Source: Roseobacter fucihabitans (lineage in GTDB: Bacteria > Pseudomonadota > Alphaproteobacteria > Rhodobacterales > Rhodobacteraceae). Taken from it: 64,000 bases of DNA. The notes beneath the pieces were generated by a model. It worked only from the letters and a program-made list of their open reading frames with translations, did not search any database and was not told where the DNA came from. Of the stretch, positions 1 to 9,626 are shown piece after piece; the first letter of the stretch is position 1; each line of letters begins with the position of its first letter. The stretch lies in the NCBI RefSeq assembly GCF_014337925.2, contig NZ_CP143423.1, positions 1,022,501 to 1,086,500 on the forward strand, read 5' to 3'. The translations under genes were made by a program, and so were the position numbers.

Positions 1-2
1 AG

Positions 3-953
3 GTGGTCGCGATGTTTGAGGCGGAGACCGGACATACGGTTGAGGTCACCAAATCCAACAACGAGGAAATGATTGCCAAGCTGCGCGCCACCAACGGCGG
101 CGGCTTTGATCTGGCACAGCCGAGCCAGGACCGGGTCGCGGGGGCGCAGGCGGAATTCGGCATCTACAAGCCGATTGATCTGTCCAAGATCGACACCAGC
201 CTTTTCATCCCCTCCATGATGCAGGCGACGCAGATCAACACCTCCTTTGAGGGCGAGGTTTACGGCGTGCCGCATGTTTGGGGCACCAGCGGTCTGGTGG
301 TGAATACCGCCGAGGCGGGCGGCGTGCAGGATTATCTGGATCTCTGCGGGCCAGATGTTGCGGGCAAGGTTTCCTATCGCCTGAAGCGCCCAACGCTGAT
401 CGGGTTCGCCTTTTCCATGGGTCTTGACCCCTTTGCCGCCTACGGCGATGCGGATGCCTATAAAGAGGTGCTGGATCAGGTTGAGGCCAAGCTTGTCGCG
501 TGCAAATCCAATGTGAAAACCTATTGGGATGGTGGCGATGAGATCAAGAACCTGCTGCGCTCGGGCGAGGTCACGGCCTCCATGGCATGGGATACCGGCG
601 GGTGGCAGCTGAATGATGACAATGCCGACATCACATTTGTGGCACCGAAATCCGGTGCTTTGGGTTGGATCGACACCTTTGTGATCCCGTCGCGGGGGCG
701 TGCGGATGATGCGGCCTATGATTGGATCAACTTCGTCATGCGCCCGGACATCGCGGCCATGATCACCAACACGGCGGGCAATTTCACCGCATCCCAAGGC
801 GGCGATGCCGGCGTGGATGACGCGCTTAAGTTAAAGTATCAGGCGAGCTTCCCCGCAGAAGCCATTGATAACATTAAATGGTACCCCGCTGTGCCTGCGG
901 GTCTTGAAGCCCTCGAAGGGGCCGCATTGGACCGGATTAACGCGGCTAAATAA
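3..953 (+). CDS. ABC transporter substrate-binding protein, PotD-like (5' partial)
   Basis: This is a periplasmic solute-binding protein of the spermidine/putrescine (PotD) class, which captures substrate and hands it to the PotABC-like complex encoded just downstream. The reading frame is open to the window edge, so the signal peptide and first tens of residues are missing and the GTG at 3 is probably not the start. The 316 visible residues show class-typical stretches such as YGVPHVWGTSGLVVN and KSGALGWIDTFVIP. A strong hairpin terminator follows before the ATPase gene, so this gene probably makes more message than the rest of the operon. Polyamine is a family-based guess; other cationic or amino compounds are possible. 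Confidence 0.88.
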   Translation: MVAMFEAETGHTVEVTKSNNEEMIAKLRATNGGGFDLAQPSQDRVAGAQAEFGIYKPIDLSKIDTSLFIPSMMQATQINTSFEGEVYGVPHVWGTSGLVVNTAEAGGVQDYLDLCGPDVAGKVSYRLKRPTLIGFAFSMGLDPFAAYGDADAYKEVLDQVEAKLVACKSNVKTYWDGGDEIKNLLRSGEVTASMAWDTGGWQLNDDNADITFVAPKSGALGWIDTFVIPSRGRADDAAYDWINFVMRPDIAAMITNTAGNFTASQGGDAGVDDALKLKYQASFPAEAIDNIKWYPAVPAGLEALEGAALDRINAAK

Positions 954-972
954 GTTCCTACACCACGACCTA

Positions 973-1004
973 TGGAGCGCGGATCTCGCGCTCCATTCTT
1001 TTTT
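973..1004 (+). terminator. Intra-operon terminator/attenuator after the binding-protein gene
   Basis: A perfect 9-bp stem (TGGAGCGCG, 973-981, with CGCGCTCCA, 987-995) closes a 5-nt loop and is followed by TTCTTTTTT. It sits between the binding-protein gene and its ATPase gene, where partial termination would give excess binding protein over membrane components. Confidence 0.8.
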
Positions 1005-1021
1005 GCGAAAGACGATACGAT

Positions 1022-2125
1022 ATGTCCGATATCCCTGATCTCGAATGCCGCGCGCTCTGCAAGAGTTATAATGATTTTCAAGCGGTTAAGGACGTAAGTT
1101 TCAGCGTTCCCAAGGGGACGTTCTTCTCCATCCTCGGACCTTCTGGATGCGGCAAGACCACGCTGCTGCGCATGATCGCTGGGTTTCAGGAGGCGACCGG
1201 GGGGGATTTGCTGATCAAGGGCAAATCCATGCTGGATGTGCCGCCCAACAAACGCCCCGTATCCATGGTGTTTCAACATCTCGCCCTGTTCCCGATGATG
1301 AACATCGGCGCAAACGTCGGCTTTGGTCTGCGCCAACGCGGGGTGAACAAGAGTGACATCCAGGTCCAAGTCGAGCGCGTGTTGGAGCGCGTCGGGCTGG
1401 GCGGTGTCGCGGAGCGGCCTGTTGACTCCCTCTCCGGCGGGCAGAAACAGCGCGTGGCGATTGCCCGCTGTATGGTGCTGGAACCGGATGTGTTGCTACT
1501 GGATGAACCGCTGGGCGCGCTGGATCTCAAGCTGCGCGAACACATGAAGGTGGAACTGAAAAAGCTGCAATCTGAATTCAACACGACCTTTGTTTATATC
1601 ACCCATGATCAATCCGAAGCGCTGGTGATGAGCGATCAGATCGCCGTCATGAATCACGGTCGCTTTGAGCAGATCGGCACGGCCAAAGAGCTGTATTATC
1701 AACCGGATACCGCCTTTGTTGCCGGGTTCGTCGGCGAGGCGAACACGCATACCGCCAGGGTGGAAAGCGCCAATGGCGAGGCGCTGCATCTCGTGACGCC
1801 GGATGGTTTGCATCTGCGCGGTGTGGACGCGGGTGACAGGCTTGCCAAAGGCGACAGGGCCCAGATTTTCGTGCGCCCAGAAGCCATACGCCTATCGCGC
1901 AGCGTCGCGGATCTCGCAGGCCTGCAAAACACCGGCAAGGGTCGTGTGGAAAGCGTGTTGTTCAACGGGGCCAACAGCCAATTGATCCTGCGCGATGGCG
2001 CGAATGGTGCTGAAATGAGCGTCGCCCTGCCACAAACCGCCGAATTCCGCGATCTGGCCAAAGGCGATGACATCCATTTCGGCTGGGCACCCGATCAGAC
2101 GCGTTGCTACCGGCAGGTGTCCTGA
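1022..2125 (+). CDS. ABC transporter ATP-binding protein, PotA-like
   Basis: This 367-residue cytoplasmic ATPase powers the importer formed with the two permeases downstream. It has Walker A GPSGCGKTT at about residues 39-47, signature LSGGQKQR, Walker B VLLLDEPLGALD and an H-loop in ITHDQSEAL. A C-terminal TOBE-type regulatory domain of about 120 residues is typical of PotA/CysA/MalK-type importers. The next gene begins three bases after the stop, so translation is likely coupled. Domain order and length are normal. Confidence 0.93.
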   Translation: MSDIPDLECRALCKSYNDFQAVKDVSFSVPKGTFFSILGPSGCGKTTLLRMIAGFQEATGGDLLIKGKSMLDVPPNKRPVSMVFQHLALFPMMNIGANVGFGLRQRGVNKSDIQVQVERVLERVGLGGVAERPVDSLSGGQKQRVAIARCMVLEPDVLLLDEPLGALDLKLREHMKVELKKLQSEFNTTFVYITHDQSEALVMSDQIAVMNHGRFEQIGTAKELYYQPDTAFVAGFVGEANTHTARVESANGEALHLVTPDGLHLRGVDAGDRLAKGDRAQIFVRPEAIRLSRSVADLAGLQNTGKGRVESVLFNGANSQLILRDGANGAEMSVALPQTAEFRDLAKGDDIHFGWAPDQTRCYRQVS

Positions 2126-2127
2126 AG

Positions 2128-2991
2128 ATGCGCTCGGACACATCCAAACTTGGGTTCATCCTGCTGCTCGCGCCCTTGCTGATCTGGCTTTTGACGCTGA
2201 TCATCCTGCCCCATGTCGGCATGTTCATTGTGTCCTTGCGCGAAAAGGTCGGCATCCGCGAATATGAGACCGGCTTCGCCAATTACGCGGTGTTTTTCAA
2301 CGAACCGCTCTATTGGAACACCTTTGCGCGCACGGCCTATATGTCGATCACCGCGACTTTTCTGACGCTGCTGATCGGCTTTCCAATCGCCTATTATATC
2401 GCGAAACTGACCCGCGGGCGCACCAAGACTACGCTCTTCCTGATGTGCCTCATCCCGTTTTGGGTGAGCGAACTGGTGCGCACTTTTGGCTGGATGATCC
2501 TGTTGCGCGAAACCGGGGTGGTTTCATCGTTCTTACAATATGCCGGCCTGACCTCTGCCCCCATCGAATTCCTCTACAATGACGCGGCGATCATGACGGG
2601 GCTGGTTTATACGTCGATGCTCTTCATGGTGGTGCCGCTGGTCACGACGCTTGACAGTCTGGATGACAGCCTGATCGAGGCGGGCTATGATCTCGGCGGT
2701 TCCAGCCTGTCGATCCTGCGTGAAATCGTTATCCCACATGCCATGCCGGGGATCGTGTCGGGCTGCATCGTGGTGTTTATGCTGTCTTTGGGCAATTACC
2801 TCACGCCGATCCTTTTGGGCGGCAAGGACAGCCTGTGGTTCACCGGGCTGATCTACAGCCAGTTCATCACGCGGTTTAACTGGGAGCTTGGCTCCGCCTT
2901 CGGCTTCCTGCTGCTCGGCCTTTCCTCGCTGATCGTCTTTCTGGCGCTGAAACTCTCCGGGCAATCGCTTGGCAAGACGATGGGGCGCTGA
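2128..2991 (+). CDS. ABC transporter permease, PotB-like
   Basis: This is an inner-membrane permease of about 287 residues with roughly six hydrophobic segments. The cytoplasmic EAA loop is visible as EAGYDLGGSSLSILREIVIP, the site that docks to the ATPase. I place the start at ATG 2128, right after the ATPase stop; a TTG 24 bases upstream would overlap that gene and adds nothing hydrophobic. It pairs with the PotC-like permease that follows. Confidence 0.9.
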   Translation: MRSDTSKLGFILLLAPLLIWLLTLIILPHVGMFIVSLREKVGIREYETGFANYAVFFNEPLYWNTFARTAYMSITATFLTLLIGFPIAYYIAKLTRGRTKTTLFLMCLIPFWVSELVRTFGWMILLRETGVVSSFLQYAGLTSAPIEFLYNDAAIMTGLVYTSMLFMVVPLVTTLDSLDDSLIEAGYDLGGSSLSILREIVIPHAMPGIVSGCIVVFMLSLGNYLTPILLGGKDSLWFTGLIYSQFITRFNWELGSAFGFLLLGLSSLIVFLALKLSGQSLGKTMGR

Positions 2992-2992
2992 G

Positions 2993-3844
2993 ATGATCAC
3001 AACCATCCCGCAATCTACCGCATTTCGCTGGACTTACCGCGCTTATGTGACGTTGTTTTTCATCTATCTGGCCCTGCCGCTGGTGACGGTCTGCGTCTTT
3101 GCCTTCAACGACAGCGTCTTCCCCTCGCTGCCCTGGGACGGCTTCACATGGGATTGGTTTTTCGGCACCGAAACGCCGCGTATCGGTGTCTTTCATGAAC
3201 GCCCCATTCTGCGGTCCATCGTGACATCCGGCGTGGTGGCGTTCTGGGTGTCGGGCCTGTCGGTGATCGTCGGCACCTGCAACGCATTCCTGTTCGTGCG
3301 CCATGATTTCAGGGGCAAAAACCTCCTCTACATCCTGATGCTCCTGCCGCTGATCATTCCGGGCATCATTCTCGGCATCTCGATCCTGGTCTTCTCCAGC
3401 AGCATCGCGAACACGCTGGAAGAGGCCACAGGTCTTTGGTTTGACGGGCTGCGGCCCGGTTTGATCCTTGTCGTGCTGGGGCAGTTCTCCTTTATCACCA
3501 CCTTCGCCACGCTGGTCATTTCCGCACGATTGCAGAAGTTTGATTCCAGCCTGGAGGAAGCCGCGCTCAACCTTGGGGCCTCCAAATGGGGCGCGATCCG
3601 TCAGGTGACATTGCCCTTCCTGTTTCCGGCGATGCTGGCGGCGGCGGTGGTCGCGGTGCTGATGAGTTTCGAGAATTTCAACACCACGCTGATGCTGGTG
3701 GGTTCGGATGCGCCGCTGACGGTGACGATGTTTGATCGGCTCAAGCTAGGCTCGACGCCGGTGCTGAATGCGGTATCGCTTTTGTTGATTGTGGTGTCGG
3801 CGGTGCTGGGGCTGTTGTCGTTGCTCTTGAAACGCGAAGATTAA
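2993..3844 (+). CDS. ABC transporter permease, PotC-like
   Basis: This is the second permease of the importer, about 283 residues with about six membrane segments. Its EAA motif is LEEAALNLGASKWGAIRQVT. It starts at ATG 2993, one base after the stop of the preceding permease, so the two are translationally linked. It completes a binding protein-ATPase-permease-permease operon in the D-A-B-C order common in alphaproteobacteria. Confidence 0.9.
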   Translation: MITTIPQSTAFRWTYRAYVTLFFIYLALPLVTVCVFAFNDSVFPSLPWDGFTWDWFFGTETPRIGVFHERPILRSIVTSGVVAFWVSGLSVIVGTCNAFLFVRHDFRGKNLLYILMLLPLIIPGIILGISILVFSSSIANTLEEATGLWFDGLRPGLILVVLGQFSFITTFATLVISARLQKFDSSLEEAALNLGASKWGAIRQVTLPFLFPAMLAAAVVAVLMSFENFNTTLMLVGSDAPLTVTMFDRLKLGSTPVLNAVSLLLIVVSAVLGLLSLLLKRED

Positions 3845-3973
3845 AACGGCTGGCAAGTGACCTTGTAAACTTGCCAATGCCGTTCAACGTGGCATAGTTC
3901 CCCGGACGCGCTAACTTGACAGCAACACGCCACGCGGCAGTTTGAAACGTTCCAGAAAAGGACACAGTACCCC

Positions 3974-5503
3974 ATGCGAACCACGGTCACCTCCTTGTTT
4001 TCAGATCACCCCGCCGACGCGCCCGCCTTTGGAGCGCCGGAGCGCGCTTGGATGAGCTATGGGGGCTTGCGCGCATTATCCGCGGAAGTCACCGCGTCGC
4101 TACAGGGTATGGGGATCGGCAAGGGCGATAGGGTTGCCATCGTGCTGCCCAATGGGCCGGAAATGGCGGCGGCCTTTGTGACCGTGGCGCAGGTGGCGAC
4201 CACGGCGCCGCTGAACCCGGCTTACCGCGAAGAAGAATACGAATTTTATCTCTCCGACCTCAGGGCCAAGGCCCTTTTGGTCACAGCCGATTATGACGGC
4301 CCGGCCCTGAGTGCCGCGCAGAAATCGGGCATGGCAATCATCCGTTTGCATGTTCCAGAAGGCGCGCCTGCGGGGTATTTCACGTTGAGTTCAGACGCTA
4401 TGGGCAGCGCGGCACCGGACGCGGTGACGGCGGATGACATCGCGTTGATCCTGCATACCTCCGGCACCACATCGCGCCCCAAGATCGTGCCGCTTTTGCA
4501 CTCCAACGTGGCTGCTTCTGCCGAACATATCCGCGCGTCGTTGGAATTAACCGCCGATGACCGCTGCATGAACGTCATGCCGTTGTTTCACATCCACGGG
4601 CTGATTGCCGCCGTCACGGCGTCTTTGGCAGCGGGGGGGTCGATCTGGTGCGCGCCGGGCTTTGACGCCCTGCGGTTTTTCGGCTGGATGAAAGAGGCCA
4701 GGCCGACCTGGTACACCGCCGTGCCGACCATGCATCAGGCGATCCTGAGCCGTGCCAAACGCAATGCCGATATCATCGCCGACACGAAACTGCGCTTTTT
4801 GCGCTCCTCCTCGGCCTCCTTGCCCGCACAGGTCATGGTCGCGCTGAACGACACCTTCGGCGCGCCCGTCGTTGAGGGCTACGGCATGACCGAGGCCGCG
4901 CATCAGATGGCCTCCAACCCGATTGGTGCAGGCAAACAGAAACCCGGCGCGGTGGGCGTTGAGGCTGGCCCGAAAGTGCGCATCGCCCATGAGATCGAAA
5001 ATCGTCTGATGGAAGGCACCGGTGAGGTTGTCATTTCCGGCCCCAATGTGACGCCGGGATATGAGGGCAACCCGGAGGCCAATGAGAAGAACTTCTTCAT
5101 GGATCAGGGGCAGCGCTGGTTTCGTACCGGCGATCAGGGGGCCTTTGACGCGGATGGCTATTTGATCCTGACGGGCCGCTTGAAGGAAATCATCAACCGG
5201 GGTGGCGAAAAGATCAGCCCGCTGGAGGTGGACGGCGTACTCTTGGATCATCCCGATATCGCGCAGGTCGTGACCTTTGCCGTGCCGCACCCCAAGCTCG
5301 GCGAAGAGGTTGCCGCCGCCGTTGTACTGAGCGAGGGGAGTGAGGCCAGTGAGCAGGATATACGCGCCTTTGCCGCTACGCGGATGGCTGATTTCAAGGT
5401 GCCGCGCAAGGTGATCATCATGGATGAAATTCCCAAGGGTGCCACGGGCAAGATGCAACGCATTGGTCTGGCCGAAAAGCTCGGACTGGTGGAGAAGGCC
5501 TGA
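3974..5503 (+). CDS. AMP-dependent acyl-CoA synthetase/ligase (oxalyl-CoA synthetase-like)
   Basis: This 509-residue adenylate-forming enzyme activates a carboxylate with ATP and transfers it to CoA. The motifs are in order: the phosphate-binding loop LHTSGTTSRPK, GYGMTEAAHQM, the adenosine-binding WFRTGDQGAF, the hinge GRLKEIINRGGEKISPLE and the C-terminal lysine in PKGATGKMQR. Compact length and loop sequence recall the Pcs60/AAE3 group, some of which make oxalyl-CoA, but the substrate cannot be read from sequence. A PanE-like reductase gene starts one base after its stop, so the two are probably co-transcribed. Confidence 0.85.
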   Translation: MRTTVTSLFSDHPADAPAFGAPERAWMSYGGLRALSAEVTASLQGMGIGKGDRVAIVLPNGPEMAAAFVTVAQVATTAPLNPAYREEEYEFYLSDLRAKALLVTADYDGPALSAAQKSGMAIIRLHVPEGAPAGYFTLSSDAMGSAAPDAVTADDIALILHTSGTTSRPKIVPLLHSNVAASAEHIRASLELTADDRCMNVMPLFHIHGLIAAVTASLAAGGSIWCAPGFDALRFFGWMKEARPTWYTAVPTMHQAILSRAKRNADIIADTKLRFLRSSSASLPAQVMVALNDTFGAPVVEGYGMTEAAHQMASNPIGAGKQKPGAVGVEAGPKVRIAHEIENRLMEGTGEVVISGPNVTPGYEGNPEANEKNFFMDQGQRWFRTGDQGAFDADGYLILTGRLKEIINRGGEKISPLEVDGVLLDHPDIAQVVTFAVPHPKLGEEVAAAVVLSEGSEASEQDIRAFAATRMADFKVPRKVIIMDEIPKGATGKMQRIGLAEKLGLVEKA

Positions 5504-5504
5504 T

Positions 5505-6488
5505 ATGAAGATCTGCATTTTCGGAGCGGGCGCGATTGGCGGCTATATGGGTGTGAAACTGGCGCAGGCGGGGGCGGATGTATCGCTGGTCGCGCGCGGC
5601 CCACATCTGGCGGCGATGAAGGACAAGGGGCTAACCCTGATCGAGGAGGGCGGCGTTGAAAGCACTGTCAAGGTCACGGCCAGCGAGGACCCCGCCGATC
5701 TGGGGCCACAGGATTACGTGATCGTCACGCTTAAGGCGCATTCCGTGCCACCCGTTGTGGACCGGATGCAGCCGCTTCTGGGCGATCACACCACGGTGGT
5801 CAGCGGCGTAAACGGCGTGCCGTGGTGGTATTTTCACAAGAGCGGCGGAGACCTCGAAGGCACGCGCCTGCAGACGGTCGATCCCGGCAATGCGCAGTGG
5901 AACGGCTTTGGCCCGGACCGCGTGCTGGGCTGCGTGGTCTATCCGGCGGCAGAGGTTTCCGAGCCTGGCACCATCCGCCATATCGAGGGCAACCGCTTTT
6001 CGCTGGGTGAACCGGATGGCTCCAAATCCGAACGCGCCGTGGCATTGTCCAAGGCCCTGATGGCCGCGGGCCTCAAGGCCCCGGTGCGTCCGCGGTTGCG
6101 CGATGAAATCTGGGTAAAACTCTGGGGCAACCTGTCGTTCAACCCAATCTCGGCGCTGACCCATGCGACGCTGGATGTGCTGTGCACCGACGAAGGCACT
6201 CGTGCCGTGGCGCGCGGCATGATGCTGGAAGCGCAGGAGATTGCCGAGAAATTGGGCGTCAAGTTCCCCATTGATGTGGAGCGCCGGATTGATGGTGGGG
6301 CCGCCGTGGGCGCGCATCGCACCTCCATGTTGCAGGATCTGGACGCAGGGCGCCCGATGGAGATCGACGCGCTGGTCGGGTCGGTGCAGGAGTTGGGGCG
6401 CATCACCGAAACGGCGACGCCGACCATTGATACGGTGCTGGCGCTGACCAAGCTGCGCGCGCGATCGGCGGGTCTTTACGGGGGCTGA
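5505..6488 (+). CDS. 2-dehydropantoate 2-reductase family protein (PanE/ApbA-like)
   Basis: This is an NAD(P)H-dependent ketoacid reductase of 327 residues. The N-terminal Rossmann fold opens with FGAGAIGGYMG. The C-terminal helical domain carries the family lysine region EIWVKLWGNLSFNP, and ALTHATLD follows. I chose ATG 5505 because the Rossmann motif begins immediately after it; an upstream ATG in the same frame lies inside the ligase gene. Pantothenate synthesis is the classic role, but linkage to an acyl-CoA synthetase suggests another 2-oxo or hydroxy acid substrate. Confidence 0.82.
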   Translation: MKICIFGAGAIGGYMGVKLAQAGADVSLVARGPHLAAMKDKGLTLIEEGGVESTVKVTASEDPADLGPQDYVIVTLKAHSVPPVVDRMQPLLGDHTTVVSGVNGVPWWYFHKSGGDLEGTRLQTVDPGNAQWNGFGPDRVLGCVVYPAAEVSEPGTIRHIEGNRFSLGEPDGSKSERAVALSKALMAAGLKAPVRPRLRDEIWVKLWGNLSFNPISALTHATLDVLCTDEGTRAVARGMMLEAQEIAEKLGVKFPIDVERRIDGGAAVGAHRTSMLQDLDAGRPMEIDALVGSVQELGRITETATPTIDTVLALTKLRARSAGLYGG

Positions 6489-6573
6489 GACCTGCGTCAG
6501 GTCCGCGCAGCCTGCCTTGCGCTGCGCAGAAACTGCGCCATGTCTGAAGAAGATAGAGGTTGCAGGACGCACA

Positions 6574-7248
6574 ATGGTATTGAAGATTTCCAATCTGGCA
6601 AAACGCTATGAAACGGGCGCTGACCCGGTTGAGGTGCTGCGCGATGTCTCCTTTGAGATGGCGGCAGGCGACACCTTGGCCTTGGAGGGCGAATCCGGCA
6701 GCGGCAAAAGCACATTGCTGCATCTGGTGGCGGGGCTGGACCGTGCCAGCGCCGGACAGATCGAGGTGGAAGGCGTTGATATCACCGGGTTCACCGATAC
6801 GCAGTCGGCGCGCCTGCGCCGTGAAAGCGTGGGGCTGATCTTTCAGCAATTCAACCTGATCCCCAGCCTGAATGTGCAAAGCAATATCGCCTTTCACGCC
6901 CGTCTGTCGGGTCGATATGATCCGCATTGGGCCGATGAATTAACGGATAAAATCGGGCTGCGGGATCATCTGAACAAATACCCCGAAGCCCTATCGGGTG
7001 GGCAACAGCAACGCGTGGCGATTGCGCGGGCTTTGGCGGCGCGGTCCAAATTGCTGCTGGCGGATGAGCCGACGGGCAATCTGGATGAAACCACGGCGGA
7101 TGCGGTTCTGGCATTGATGCTGGAAAGTGCCGCACAGACGCATACCGCCATCCTCATGGTGACCCATTCGACCCGGCAAGCCGCGCGCATGCGCCGCCGG
7201 CTTACCCTGTCGCGCGGGACGATCCTGGCGGAGCCGCCCAGCGTATGA
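6574..7248 (+). CDS. ABC transporter ATP-binding protein, LolD/MacB type
   Basis: This 224-residue ATPase has Walker A GESGSGKST, signature LSGGQQQR and Walker B LLADEPTGNLD. The TGNLD ending is typical of LolD/FtsE/MacB ATPases that work with FtsX-fold permeases. Such pairs drive periplasmic lipoprotein or substrate extraction rather than transport through the membrane. The 3' end overlaps the permease start by four bases. The start at ATG 6574 fits the usual MVLKI-like beginning of the family. Confidence 0.9.
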   Translation: MVLKISNLAKRYETGADPVEVLRDVSFEMAAGDTLALEGESGSGKSTLLHLVAGLDRASAGQIEVEGVDITGFTDTQSARLRRESVGLIFQQFNLIPSLNVQSNIAFHARLSGRYDPHWADELTDKIGLRDHLNKYPEALSGGQQQRVAIARALAARSKLLLADEPTGNLDETTADAVLALMLESAAQTHTAILMVTHSTRQAARMRRRLTLSRGTILAEPPSV

Positions 7249-9626
7249 CACGGTACGGCATCATCGCATTGCTGTCCCATTGGCGAAAAAACCCCTGGCA
7301 GATGGTGACATTGATTGCCGGGCTTGCGCTTGCGACGGCGCTTTGGTCTGGTGTGCAGGCGATCAACTCTGAGGCCCGCGCCAGTTACGACACCGCAGCA
7401 CAGGTGCTGTTGAATGCCGATCTGGGCCAGATCGAGCGCCGCGACGGCGCGCCCCTGACCACTGCCGACTATGTCGGCCTGCGACGTCTTGGCTGGCAGG
7501 TCAGCCCGGTGATCGAAGGGGATTTCCCGGCTGACGGCGGGACGATAACCCTGCTCGGGGTGGAGCCCATGACCCTGCCGCAGGCGGTGATGGCGGCCAA
7601 TCGCGCGCCGGAGACCGACAACGGCCAGGACCCGGTTTTCCAGCGTGATGGCCTCGTGGTGCACCCGGATGATATGGCGTTGTTCCAGAACGCGCCGGTG
7701 TCGATCCAATCCGATCCGCAACGCACCCCTGGCACCGCCATTGGGGATATCGCGACGGTGCACCGGCTGCTTGAACGCCCCGGCGACATCACGCGGCTGA
7801 TTGTGGCGCCGCGCCAGCCGATCACGCTGGCACCGTTGCCGGAGCAATTCCGCATGACGCCGCCCAGCGGGCAAAACGATGTGGCCCGGCTGACCGAGAG
7901 CTTTCATCTCAACCTCACGGCTTTTGGCTTGCTGTCCTTTGCCGTGGGGATTTTCATTGTCTACGGGGCTGTGGGGCTGGCGTTTGAGCAACGCCGCGCC
8001 GTGTTTCGCACGTTGCGCGCGCTGGGGCTGCCGCTGCGGCGTCTGATGCTCTTGCTGGCGCTGGAGTTGGGGGTCTTTGCGCTGATCGCCGGGGCGCTTG
8101 GCGTGGCGCTGGGATACGGGATCGCGGCGGCCTTGCTGCCGGATGTGGCGGCGACGCTGCGCGGTCTTTACGGTGCCGATATTTCCGGCCAGTTGCGACT
8201 GCGCCCCGCCTGGTGGCTCTCGGGGCTGGGCATGGCGCTGGCCGGTACGGCGGTTGCGGCAGCCGGGGCTCTTTTCAAACTCGCACGCCTGCCGCTGTTG
8301 TCCTTCAACCACCCGCGCGCGATGAGCATGCATGCCGCAGGGGCCGCACGCTGGCTGGCGCTCGCGGCGCTGGCATTGTTGTCGATCGGCACCGCTGCGG
8401 CCTTTCTGGGCGAGGGGCTCTTTGCAGGTTTCACCCTCTTGGCCTGTCTGTTGCTCGGTGCGGCCTTCCTGTTGCCGATTGTGCTCAACACGGTGCTGAC
8501 CCTGGCAGCGCAGCGGCGCGGCGGGCCGGTGCGTGAGTGGTTCTGGGCGGACAGCCGCCAGCAATTGCCAGGGCTTTCGATGGCGCTCATGGCCTTGATG
8601 CTGGCGATGGCGACGAACATTGGGGTCTCCACCATGGTGTCGAGCTTTCGGCTCACCTTCACCGGCTATCTGGACCAGCGTCTCGTTTCCGAGCTTTACC
8701 TGAACACGGCGTCACCGGCGGAGGCCGCAACGATTACCGATTACCTGCGCAGTCAGGGCGTCACGGTTTTGCCTATTATCTGGCAGGATGTGCGGATCGG
8801 TGGTTTGCCCGCAGAGGTCTACGGCATCCTCGATGATCCCACCTACCGCGACAATTGGCCGGTGCTGGAGGCGCTGCCGCAGGCCTGGGACAGGCTGGCC
8901 GGGGGCGAGGGCGCTTTTATCAATGAACAGTTGGCGCGCCGAAACGACTGGCATGCGGGGGATCACTTGCCGGACGGCGATTTGATCCTCGGAATCTACA
9001 GCGATTATGGCAATTCCGCTGGCCAGGTGGTGATCTCAAAGCTCCGGTTCGACGCCCGATATCCCGGCCTGAGCGCGCAACGGTTTGGGTTGCGCACATC
9101 CGACCCCGACGCCTTGGCGACGCAATTGCGCGCCCGTTTCGACCTTGGCGAGGAGGCGCTGATCAATCAGGCGGCGCTGAAGGCGTTCTCGCTTGCGGTC
9201 TTTGAACGCACCTTTTCCGTCACGGCGGCGCTCAATCTGCTCACCCTCTCTGTCGCTGGGCTCGCGCTGCTGATCAGCCTGCTGACGCTCGCCAGCCTGC
9301 GCTTGCCGCAACTTGCCCCTGTCTGGGCGCTTGGGCTGACACGGCGGCGTCTGGCGGGGCTTGAGGTTTTGCGCGCGCTCTGTCTGGCGGCGCTGACAGG
9401 GGTGCTGGCGGTGCCGCTGGGTCTGGCGCTTGCCTGGGTCTTGCTGGCGGTGGTCAATGTCGAAGCCTTCGGGTGGCGTTTGCCGATGTTCCTCTTTCCC
9501 TGGGATTACGTGAAACTGGGTGCGCTGATGCTCCTGGCGGCTTTTGGGGCCGCGCTTTGGCCCGCAATTAAATTGGCGCGCACCCCTCCTGATCATCTTC
9601 TGAAAGTCTTTAGCAATGAACGTTAA
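7245..9626 (+). CDS. FtsX-like ABC transporter permease
   Basis: This 793-residue inner-membrane protein has one N-terminal membrane segment, a large periplasmic domain (about residues 45-220), and then two blocks of hydrophobic helices separated by a second periplasmic region. That layout is the duplicated FtsX architecture of transporters such as YbbP. Its ATPase is the overlapping gene upstream. The next gene starts inside its last codons (ATG 9616) and encodes a secreted lipocalin-like protein, which is probably the functional partner of this exporter. Confidence 0.88.
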   Translation: MTRYGIIALLSHWRKNPWQMVTLIAGLALATALWSGVQAINSEARASYDTAAQVLLNADLGQIERRDGAPLTTADYVGLRRLGWQVSPVIEGDFPADGGTITLLGVEPMTLPQAVMAANRAPETDNGQDPVFQRDGLVVHPDDMALFQNAPVSIQSDPQRTPGTAIGDIATVHRLLERPGDITRLIVAPRQPITLAPLPEQFRMTPPSGQNDVARLTESFHLNLTAFGLLSFAVGIFIVYGAVGLAFEQRRAVFRTLRALGLPLRRLMLLLALELGVFALIAGALGVALGYGIAAALLPDVAATLRGLYGADISGQLRLRPAWWLSGLGMALAGTAVAAAGALFKLARLPLLSFNHPRAMSMHAAGAARWLALAALALLSIGTAAAFLGEGLFAGFTLLACLLLGAAFLLPIVLNTVLTLAAQRRGGPVREWFWADSRQQLPGLSMALMALMLAMATNIGVSTMVSSFRLTFTGYLDQRLVSELYLNTASPAEAATITDYLRSQGVTVLPIIWQDVRIGGLPAEVYGILDDPTYRDNWPVLEALPQAWDRLAGGEGAFINEQLARRNDWHAGDHLPDGDLILGIYSDYGNSAGQVVISKLRFDARYPGLSAQRFGLRTSDPDALATQLRARFDLGEEALINQAALKAFSLAVFERTFSVTAALNLLTLSVAGLALLISLLTLASLRLPQLAPVWALGLTRRRLAGLEVLRALCLAALTGVLAVPLGLALAWVLLAVVNVEAFGWRLPMFLFPWDYVKLGALMLLAAFGAALWPAIKLARTPPDHLLKVFSNER

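Noticed and set aside
6966-8564. Very long minus-strand frame opposite the FtsX-like permease
   Set aside because: Gln/Arg/His-rich composition with no membrane or domain features; it is the GC-driven shadow of the plus-strand genes.
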